Shown in pieces: positions 12,100-20,875 of a stretch of 64,000 bases of DNA. Within the stretch, counting starts at the first letter, position 1. Every line of letters starts with the position of its first letter. A program made the position numbers and the translations under genes. The stretch is taken from positions 233,715-297,714 of the forward strand of contig SCFE01000086.1 in the NCBI GenBank assembly GCA_004352715.1, written 5' to 3'. The notes below the pieces were generated by a model. It searched no databases. It worked only from the letters and a program-made list of their open reading frames with translations, and was not told where the DNA came from. Origin of the DNA: Hofstenia miamia. Lineage: Eukaryota; Xenacoelomorpha; Acoela.

Positions 12100-15000
12100 A
12101 TGATGCTTCACGTTATACAAGCTAACATTGGAAAGTCATGGGAATTGTACAAAAAAGAATTTGATGAATATCTTAAAACTTTTAGAAATTTGCCTTTATT
12201 ACTAATTCAAGAACCTCCGAAATCACCTATTAATCTGGACGACTATCGCAGGTATAATTGTCCAAACGGACATACAGCAATAGCGATTCCTTCAGCAATG
12301 GAGTGCAACTGTCTTATAAAATCTGACTACATAACAGCAGTAGAGCTACGCTTAGAAGTATTTGAAATTTTGTTTGTAAGTGTGTATTGTCCACAAACTA
12401 TAAATAGTGTGCAAAAGAAATATATTTTAAAACAATTAAAAAACTACGCTGAACTCAATTGTCTAATTTGCGGAGATTTTAACGCCCATCATCCTGCATT
12501 CGGAGATGAGCAAGCAGACCAATTTGGAAAAACCTTTACAGATTTTATAATATCCAACAAGTTCTGCATGCTTAACGATCCACTTGAAGGACCGACATTT
12601 GTTGGATACATGAATAGGAATTCAACGAACATCGACATAACACTTGCAAGTAAATCATTGACGAAGAAATTCAACTTTGAATGGGAGCTCAAAGGAAATG
12701 GAAACCCATATCTCACTCATAAACCAATTTTGGTTACTATAGTGCAAATAGACACTCAAGAAACCTTTCGTGATTCCCAATATGTAGAGGAAACCGAGTT
12801 GTATTGTATACCACCGAATAAAATATTATCCAACAATTCAAAGAGAGATTTGGAAAACTTTATCATTATGAATGTGTTAACATTAATGAAGGTTTGCAGC
12901 CAAGGCTATGAAACGTTTCAAAGTGATGTAAACTTTGTTACAAGACCAGAACTTATTTCTGCAGTAGAAAATATTACTATATCCAATTATGAATGTCTAG
13001 GGTATGATTTACTCAGGTTATGCATTCAACGCAAGGAGCTGCTACCTCAATTGCTTAGCAATGTGAACAGTTGTTTGTGTAAAGGATATTTTCCAAGCGG
13101 ATTAAGGATTGAGTGCACGACTTTGAAGAAAATGGAAATATCCTATTTTTATGAAAATTTAGAAATTCAAGCCACTGTCTTGGCATTTTCTGAACTTCTT
13201 GAAAAGTTAGTTATCGATAGGTTTCCGATTTATATTGAACATCATGATTGCCTCAGTGGAATATCAGGTGTTCTGGATAAAGTAGAAAGATATTGGAATA
13301 ATGAGAAAAAAACCACTCTATTCATTGGATGTGACCTATCGAAAGTCGTGGATACTCTTTCAATAAATAAAGTTGTAGAAATTCTAAGGTCCCTGAATGT
13401 AAAAATCTATGTTGTTTCAATTGTTGAAAGTTTTCTTAGGTTTCGAAGAATATATTATAAAGAGTATCCTTATTTTAGGTTTTCAACGTCTCCAAGTCGT
13501 GGAATTCCGAAGAACAGCAGACTTGGGCAACATCTAAGTAAATACATATTAAAAGGTGCCCTTATTAAACTAGAAAAATACGGAGAAGCATTTACAATAG
13601 ATAGAGATCGTTTTTTAGCTGTCCTAATCACAAAGAAAACTGAAATTAATGAATTTCATCAGTTGAAAGCATTAGGAGGAAAAGCGGCAGAAGATATATA
13701 TTCCTGGTTAGGATTACAAAATAACTTGCATAAATTTTTTACGCAGGAGTTTACTTCATCTCTTATACAATCATTAAAGATAAATGGTAGCCTTCAGTTA
13801 ACTTCTGACCTTGAAGAAATCAGAGTTTGTTTGAATCAGACTGTATCAGATGTTACAAATAGACGCGAACACCCGATCAGTAATAACTGTAAAGAATGTG
13901 ATGTGAAAACCTTTCAAAGCATTGCACATAATTTATTACTTTGCATACAAAACTCAGTTTCCAATGTGAATAGTATTTTGCATAACAATATCGAAATCAT
14001 CAGCTTGGGAGAATTTAAGGCTTGTTTAAAACAAATAGATGAAAAATTTAAGTGTGCAATGCATAACTACATTCGAGATGCTAGTGATGAACTGCATTCT
14101 GAATTCGTTAATATTTATAACGATTGTCTGTTAAAAGGACATTTTCCAAATATTTTACAGAGCGTTTCTCTGAATCTCAATAGAAATCTAAAACAGAAAT
14201 GTGAAGGGTTTTTACCACAAGACATCATCTGCTGCACTTGCGAGGATTCGGTATTTAGCAAGGTATTTCAAATATTAATTCTCAAGAGATTAAAGTTAGA
14301 AGAGTTTGAAAACCAATACATGCATGTCGGAAATGAGAAAAAAGCAGAAGCTATTGACAGAATTATTAATCACATAAGAAATGGCTGGAGCAAAGAAATG
14401 AGCACTGTTATGATGTCGTTTGATTTATCATGCATTATTGATTGTTTACCAATAAAAAGTATTGTAAATCTTCTAAGAAGATTAAACAAGCCTGAATATC
14501 TAATATCTGTAGTAGAGGCTTATTTTTCAACCTGTAAGGGACATTTTAAAGAGTTTCCATACATTGAAGTCACTGCACATTTTGATATCCTAAAGCATAG
14601 CATGATAGGAAACAGGATAAAATGCAATTTATTAAATGATGCATGTAACTTTCTTAAAGATTTTGGCACGTCTTTTATCCTTGATGAAACTTTAGTGATT
14701 TTAATCCAATATGGAAGAGAATATAATGAATATTATACATTTAAATCCCGAGCAGAAAAAACAACTGATGCTCTAAGTACCTGGAACCAATTAAATGAAT
14801 CAGGCAACCAATCAATTCCAACAGAATTTATTCATTTCAAAAAAGATTGGAATACAGTTCCCATTGATTTTCTGGAAATCAATGGTAAAACGCGGCAGTC
14901 GACTAATATAAAGATCTTTGGATTAACTTTTGACAAGGAATTGAGTTATGTACCTCATGTTCTATCACTTTGCTCTCAAATCAAGACAAATATTATTAGG

Positions 15001-15240
15001 TTTTGCCCTATAAACAGCACAGATGAGGAACTAATAATATCTTTTTTCAAATCTGACGTATTTGAACCTATTAAATTTCAGATTACAGATTGGAAGAATG
15101 CCCTTCAGCCAAAATCGTCTAAAGCTAACAAAGAATTTGAAGAGCTGAAAGCCCTCATTGGCACAATTAGTACGCAATTTCCAGATTCCATCCAAATATT
15201 TATACAAGAGAATCTTTCTTATGTTAGTTCATGTACTTAA
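12100..15240 (+). CDS. Endonuclease plus two degenerate reverse-transcriptase domains
   Basis: Unbroken ORF of 1,046 codons from the first ATG (12,100); open frame extends upstream without ATG. Residues about 1-215 form an exonuclease/endonuclease/phosphatase fold of the R1/I/Jockey type: VIQANIGKS at the start, IQEPP (E38), CGDFNAHHP (D126, N128, H130), TNIDITLAS (D179), and THKP where SDHxP is usual, so one Asp is lost. Residues about 249-586 and 602-951 are two copies of an RT-plus-thumb unit, aligned by CLCKGYFP/CLLKGHFP, FIGCDLSKVVD/MSFDLSCIID and IKIFGLTFDKELSYVPHV. YADD is absent from both (FTIDRDRF and SFILDETL), and motif B is degraded. No zinc knuckle or RNase H is seen. An intact frame with lost active sites, among shredded transposons, suggests host retention; a young immobile LINE derivative is the alternative. 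Confidence 0.8.
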   Translation: MMLHVIQANIGKSWELYKKEFDEYLKTFRNLPLLLIQEPPKSPINLDDYRRYNCPNGHTAIAIPSAMECNCLIKSDYITAVELRLEVFEILFVSVYCPQTINSVQKKYILKQLKNYAELNCLICGDFNAHHPAFGDEQADQFGKTFTDFIISNKFCMLNDPLEGPTFVGYMNRNSTNIDITLASKSLTKKFNFEWELKGNGNPYLTHKPILVTIVQIDTQETFRDSQYVEETELYCIPPNKILSNNSKRDLENFIIMNVLTLMKVCSQGYETFQSDVNFVTRPELISAVENITISNYECLGYDLLRLCIQRKELLPQLLSNVNSCLCKGYFPSGLRIECTTLKKMEISYFYENLEIQATVLAFSELLEKLVIDRFPIYIEHHDCLSGISGVLDKVERYWNNEKKTTLFIGCDLSKVVDTLSINKVVEILRSLNVKIYVVSIVESFLRFRRIYYKEYPYFRFSTSPSRGIPKNSRLGQHLSKYILKGALIKLEKYGEAFTIDRDRFLAVLITKKTEINEFHQLKALGGKAAEDIYSWLGLQNNLHKFFTQEFTSSLIQSLKINGSLQLTSDLEEIRVCLNQTVSDVTNRREHPISNNCKECDVKTFQSIAHNLLLCIQNSVSNVNSILHNNIEIISLGEFKACLKQIDEKFKCAMHNYIRDASDELHSEFVNIYNDCLLKGHFPNILQSVSLNLNRNLKQKCEGFLPQDIICCTCEDSVFSKVFQILILKRLKLEEFENQYMHVGNEKKAEAIDRIINHIRNGWSKEMSTVMMSFDLSCIIDCLPIKSIVNLLRRLNKPEYLISVVEAYFSTCKGHFKEFPYIEVTAHFDILKHSMIGNRIKCNLLNDACNFLKDFGTSFILDETLVILIQYGREYNEYYTFKSRAEKTTDALSTWNQLNESGNQSIPTEFIHFKKDWNTVPIDFLEINGKTRQSTNIKIFGLTFDKELSYVPHVLSLCSQIKTNIIRFCPINSTDEELIISFFKSDVFEPIKFQITDWKNALQPKSSKANKEFEELKALIGTISTQFPDSIQIFIQENLSYVSSCT

Positions 15241-16280
15241 AATTTATTGTTTATATTTGTTACTACGAAAATTCTCATGAATAGGAGATTGTTATTGCTC
15301 AGCTTTAAATATTTAAATATCCAAAATATTTATTATTTTTGTTATTGGAGAACTTTTAATTTTTTCTTGAACTTCTTATAATAATTAATTCTTAATTGTT
15401 TACCAGTTTTGAAATGGCAGACCGTTGTTTGTATCAAATTAATATCTAAGTTAAAACTAAATACGATTACAATCGTATTATAATATTATAGATTGCATTA
15501 TGTGTTGATGAAAATATATTTGCTATGTTCGCTTAGGCTAAGGAAACCAATGCAATTGAACTATTACATTTTTTGAATATATACAGTTGAGGTCAGTTAA
15601 GGGATGATTTGGGAACAACAAATGTCTTAAACTAGGACTAAATATCCAAATTCAAAATTACCTTGTAAGCATAACTCAATTTTAAATCATGTAGTAATTT
15701 AGTTGAAGTTAAGGAGTAATTATTAAAGAAACCAAATGAAAAACATCTACATCCAGTAGAGTGAGGATCCTGCGGGTTTCCATGGGATGAGTGAGTGTGT
15801 CGATGGGTGGAGATGAAATGTCGTCCCATGGGTTTCATGGAGATTTGTGACAATAGTATTGTAACTCTAAATTCCATTATAAGGGTGTTTTATTGCTTTC
15901 CAAATTCAAAGGAGAAGATGATTTGTCTATTATATATTAATTGTCATAGCCAACGACACCCATTCAACTGTGAGAGCGTAATTGCTACTATCACTGCTCC
16001 TTAATTTCAGAAATACTTCATTTGCATCAAGCTGTTGTACAATTGTCAAAATTTGATTTTCAAAATTCTGTTTTCTTAAATGAACAATCAGATTCGGTCT
16101 TTAACAAAATACAAAGCAGGGTGGTTGAAAAAGATTTTGAGATCTAAATAAAATTTAAAGCTCTATCAACCTCGCAATTCGTCAGAATACTGTGATAGTG
16201 AATAATATATTGTGGCAAGTATTTTGCATATAATAATTAAAATATAATATTTCTCTTCATTACTTAGATAGATATTCGCA
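15241..16280. other. Non-coding stretch after the EN-RT ORF
   Basis: No domain recognised. Short open stretches at 15,638-16,004 have no family resemblance. A G/T-rich patch near 15,770-15,840 stands out from the AT-rich surroundings. No obvious AATAAA lies within 500 nt of the ORF stop. Confidence 0.5.
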
Positions 16281-16301
16281 TATATATATATATATATATA
16301 T
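16281..16301. repeat. (TA)n microsatellite at LINE breakpoint
   Basis: About 21 nt of TA repeats; the LINE fragment begins directly after it. Confidence 0.9.
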
Positions 16302-16302
16302 G

Positions 16303-17375
16303 GACCGTGGGATTGCACAGGGCACAGTTCTCGGACCTATTCTATTTGCAATCCATGTTAATGACAGGTAAAAAACAGTAAAATTTATCAATATGCAGAT
16401 GATACCTGTCTTATTACTACTAACATAAATGCATTTAATGCAACTAAAATCCTGCGAAATGATATAGAAAATTTAACAAAATATTTCACAAATAATCAAC
16501 TGAAAGTAAATATTGAAAAAACACAATTTATAATATTCTCTCCTAAAATACCCAAAAGTTTCACAAAAAAACATTGAACTTAATATAAATCATGTACCAA
16601 TAAAGCAAAGTGAATTCATCAGCTATTTAGGTGTTGAAATCGACAATGATTTAAATTTCGAACAATTCTTAATGTCAAAAATTAAAAAAATGACTTCTGG
16701 GATTAGGTATCTCTATCGTCTTGGACATATTTCAAATACATACCACAAACAATTAATAAATGCTCTCTGCTTATCACACTTTCAATATTGCTCATTTCTA
16801 TTTACAAATATAAATTCAAAATATCTCATTATTCTGTCTAAAACCTTTACAATTGGTCTCTTAAAACATTCAATTTCGTTCAAAACATGACAGTTCATCT
16901 ACCTATCAACCTAAAATACAAAATATTATATCCTTACTACCAAATTCAAATGCATATGTTATCAATACTATTTAAATTCAAATTTGGTCCACCCGCAATT
17001 TCGTTTTTATACAATATATTAAAATAAACGAACGTTCACAAAAATTCTTATGCTTAGATCGACATTATAATAGCTTTTACCACACTGCAACTAAGATATG
17101 GAATAACTTAAATCATGAAATTCAAATGAAAAAACTACAAGAAATTCTGAAAAAAAATTACGAAGATTCCTCTTCAATAGACAATGCATTTTTAACGAGC
17201 AGAACACACTACACTCATTCGAAAATTTTGTATAGCACTAGAAAGCCACACACGCGCACACACACACACACACACATTTATATTATATATATTTTATTAT
17301 TATTTTGTAAATACATGTAGTTGTAGTTTGTAGCTTTTTACTGTTATTTACAGCAATAAATTTGCTTTGACTCTT
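16303..17375 (+). pseudogene. LINE family A, 3' half with 3' terminus
   Basis: Starts abruptly at the (TA)n tract inside RT motif B (GIAQGTVLGPILFAIHVND). After frameshifts it continues through the YADD region, SYLGVEIDNDLNF (thumb), and a connector containing ALCLSHFQYCSFLF. The 3' part has a (CA)n tract at about 17,247-17,275. It ends near GCAATAAATTTGCTTTG, a terminus shared with the LINE ending near 23,745. Stops disable it. Confidence 0.8.
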
Positions 17376-17475
17376 ATTGCACTCACATTTCAATTACTAC
17401 ATGTATACTACTAAATTCAGTACTTTGATTTATAATCAACTTATTAGGTATTTTTTTCTTTGAAAATGAATCCTT

Positions 17476-17558
17476 TCCAGTGACATAGATACAAATCCAG
17501 GTCCTATCCTAAATGAAACAGAAATTGACCTCAAATTAAAAAACTATTTCGATAACTT

Positions 17559-17562
<4 letters not shown>
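17476..17562 (+). pseudogene. LINE 5' ORF fragment with NPGP (2A-like) motif
   Basis: Reads ILSSDIDTNPGP then ILNETEIDLKLKNYF before a (TA)n tract. DxDxNPGP resembles both the GDIExNPGP start motif of CR1/L2/Daphne-type LINE ORFs and the 2A ribosome-skipping consensus D(V/I)ExNPGP. Upstream in the same frame are stops, so only a fragment remains. It follows a LINE 3' end about 100 bp upstream. Confidence 0.55.

Positions 17563-17600
<38 letters not shown>
17563..17600. repeat. (TA)n microsatellite
   Basis: About 38 nt of TA repeats between the LINE 5' fragment and a duplicated LINE 3' segment. Confidence 0.9.
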
Positions 17601-17604
<4 letters not shown>

Positions 17605-18261
17605 CAAATATAAATTCAAAATATCTCATTATTCTGTCTAAAACCTTTACAATTGGTCTCTTAAAACATTCAATTTCGTTCAAAACATGACAGTTCATCT
17701 ACCTATCAACCTAAAATACAAAATATTATATCCTTACTACCAAATTCAAATGCATATGTTATCAATACTATTTAAATTCAAATTTGGTCCACCCGCAATT
17801 TCGTTTTTATACAATATATTAAAATAAACGAACGTTCACAAAAATTCTTATGCTTAGATCGACATTATAATAGCTTTTACCACACTGCAACTAAGATATG
17901 GAATAACTTAAATCATGAAATTCAAATGAAAAAACTACAAGAAATTCTGAAAAAAAATTACGAAGATTCCTCTTCAATAGACAATGCATTTTTAACGAGC
18001 AGAACACACTACACTCATTCGAAAATTTTGTATAGCACTAGAAAGCCACACACGCGCACACACACACACACACACATTTATATTATATATATTTTATTAT
18101 TATTTTGTAAATACATGTAGTTGTAGTTTGTAGCTTTTTACTGTTATTTACAGCAATAAATTTGCTTTGACTCTTATTGCACTCACATTTCAATTACTAC
18201 ATGTATACTACTAAATTCAGTACTTTGATTTATAATCAACTTATTAGGTATTTTTTTCTTT
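17601..18261 (+). repeat. Duplicate of 16,801-17,461 (LINE 3' end)
   Basis: By eye this is an exact 661-nt copy of 16,801-17,461, including the (CA)n tract. It is followed by one N (18,262) and then by a second copy of the sequence from 17,544. The pattern fits two overlapping contigs joined without merging, not a biological tandem duplication. Confidence 0.85.
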
Positions 18262-18277
18262 NCTATTTCGATAACTT

Positions 18278-18311
<34 letters not shown>

Positions 18312-18314
<3 letters not shown>

Positions 18315-19285
18315 GGTGTGTCAAAAGTATCTTGACTTTAAAAATTACAATAACTTTTTATTTATATGAAACCAAACAATAATATATGTAAATAAACAAA
18401 CTCTAATAAGGGTAATTACAGATATATTAAAACAAATGTTCAAATGGTCCTCCATTCTGCTCAATTGTAAGTTCACATCTTGGTATCATATTCTGGACAA
18501 CTCGATGTAATTCATAAATGTTAAGTGAATCAACTTCTTGTATGATCCTCCTTTTTAAATCATCCAGGTTGGTTGGAATGTATGTATGATATACCCGTGA
18601 CTTTAGAGTAGACCACAAATAAAAGTCAAGTGGACTCAGGTCAGGTGATCTAGGAGGCCACGCATGACCAAAACCTCTGCCAATAACAAGCTCAGCTGGC
18701 AACTGAGTCTGATGAAATCCTTTGCTTGTTTAGAGTAGTTTGGTGGCGCACCTTCATGCTGAAAATTAACAGACTGCATTTTTCGTTTCTGTCTTAGTTG
18801 TGGAAACCTACGGTCACGAAGCATACTGGTGTAATTATCCTGATTTACTGTACCCAGAAAGAAAAATGGCCTTAGCACATAATTTGCACTGAATGCCATC
18901 CACGTACATAATTTTTCAGGGTGCAAGCCTTCTGTTATTACTTTCCGTGGGTTCTCAGACCCCTATATGGTACAATTATGATGGTTGACCATTCCATCGA
19001 TAAAAAGATAGGCCTCATCTGACCAAAGCACGTTATTGAGCAAATTAGCCTTAGCTAAAATCCATTGTGCAAATTCCATTTTTGTAGTATAGTCTTAATA
19101 TTTCCAGTCTAGTGTCTAAATCCATATCTAAAGTTAAAAAATACTGAAAAAAATTACAAAATGGTTATACATAACATAAATTCCCTTTATATAATTATAA
19201 AATGAGGAAATATTTCATCATCTTTTCTGTGATTGGTTGAATTTTTTTGGTTAGTTAAAAGTCAAGTTACTTTTGACACACCCTG
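18312..19285 (-). mobile_element. Mariner-type transposon with intact TIRs
   Basis: The left end CAGGGTGTGTCAAAAGTATC (18,312 on) matches the reverse complement of the right end, CAGGGTGTGTCAAAAGTAAC. The inverted repeats run about 28 bp with one mismatch. TA dinucleotides flank both ends. The 974-bp body carries a broken minus-strand mariner transposase. The insertion lies in a (TA)n tract. Confidence 0.88.
18427..19080 (-). pseudogene. Mariner transposase pseudogene
   Basis: Minus-strand fragments follow the DDE order. SDEAYLFIDG (near 19,020) carries the first Asp. FQHEGAPP (near 18,760) stands where QDGAPPH carries the second, so Asp is lost. WPPRSPDLSPLDFYLW (near 18,650) carries the third. 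The C-terminus ends NGGPFEHLF, usual for this group. The N-terminal DNA-binding domain is missing and a frameshift lies near 18,700. Not functional. Confidence 0.85.
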
Positions 19286-19525
19286 TATATATATATTAAC
19301 GCTAGAAGTTGAAATGATTTCTTAAAATTGATTTCAAAATTGTAAAAAATGCAATATTCATAATGAAATTGTTTAACCCAGACCGATAACATTTTGAGGT
19401 TTTTGCTAAGAATTTAATAGTTAGAGGTGGTGGACTTATGATAATTGTGAACTGAATATTTATCTTACTCAGTTGAAAAAATAGAAACGGCCCTAAAAAC
19501 ACCCCCATTTAACTACATTTACATA

Positions 19526-20855
19526 TTAACACTAGAAAACCCAAACCGGTCTTTTTGACCGGAAACAAAATTTTTTGTCTTGTAAAAATTTTCATTTGAA
19601 CTTTTTGATTTAAAATTTTCATACAATTATTATATTATGATACAAAATTATTTTTAGTGATCATTAAAAATTTTTATTGAATTTTAACTGTATTTTTACG
19701 TGAATACCTCACAATACCCATTCTGGTCATTTTGAGCGGTAAGTATTGTGAGTATTCAAAACACTTAATAGACTAACTTTATTGTAGGAATTACAATGGA
19801 ATTAACTCTATAACATCTTCTTGGTAATGTAGAGCGATTCTCAGCATTGAATGTTCTTCAGTATTTTGCCAATCTTGATCTAGAGAAATCATAAGAGGAT
19901 GATGATTTAATGGATTCTGATGTCATTATATTTAAAAATCTTATTGAAAATGATGGTTTAGTCATCCTAAAATTGTAGTTAAATATATGAACCCATATTA
20001 GACCTTATTGCTAAATATGACACTATTATGGAAATAAAAACATGGTAATACAGTATGGAATAATGTAAAATCTGGTCAACACGATATCATTATGATCTCA
20101 CCAGAAATTTAACTATCAACAAAACGAAAATTATCAAATCTGATTATTGCATGAATAATCATCTTTACTGATTTAATGGTAAGAAAAAATCAAAATAATA
20201 CCATTGTTAAATCCAAGCTTTCAAAACCAATGTCAGGCTCATCAATATGTGAAATTGAAAAATTTATTGGCCTTGTTTATCTTAGAGCTATTCTTGGATT
20301 GAGGCTTGCACCAGTTCACAGCCTTTGATAAAAAGAATTTGGTAGCTCTCTCATAAAATATGCTATGTCGAGAAATCAATTTTGGTGTAATAACCTTCCC
20401 TTGATTTGATTGCACTTCAGCTAGATCATCTCGGATACAATCTGATAAATTCCATGTAGTCCGAGAGAAATTTCACGATTTTACAACAAATTGCATCATA
20501 TTGCGCATAAAACTCATGAATTCAAAAATCGCTGTTCTTGCAGATAGTATATTTATTCTAAAATAAATACATTTTCTTTAAAAGTATGGATTTACAAAGA
20601 TGTAAATCAAAATATTGTTTAAAATTCCTTATCTCGACTCAGATGATTCAGATGAACGTAATTGTCTGATTTTGTAGCTCCCATGATTGTCAAAATTGGA
20701 TAAATTTGGATTCTGTAGGGTATTTTCAATAAATATGTGTGAAGCAATCACAAGTCAACTTTGCTTTTATATTTTTAATAGATTATTTTAGCACCGCTCA
20801 TTTTGACCGGTGTTGGGTATTCTTGGAAAAAAATTTGCGGTAGTTCAAGTGTTAA
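19526..20855 (+). mobile_element. piggyBac-like element, TTAA-bounded, decayed
   Basis: Begins TTAACACTAGAAAACCC and ends ...TTCAAGTGTTAA, so both ends carry TTAA followed by CACT(A/T)GAA in inverted orientation. Subterminal GGTCAAAAAGACC-type words appear on both sides. Inside, broken plus-strand reading gives SICEIEKFIGLVYLRAILGL and YAMSRNQF (20,240-20,390), matching the conserved start of the piggyBac transposase catalytic region. A DKFHVVREKFHDF block lies near 20,450. Many stops are present and the right half of the transposase is deleted. Confidence 0.75.
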
Positions 20856-20875
20856 ATTCTCAACCTCAAATGATT

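Noticed and set aside
17601-18261. Real tandem duplication of a LINE 3' end
   Set aside because: Exact identity including the (CA)n tract and a single N at the join point to an assembly overlap.
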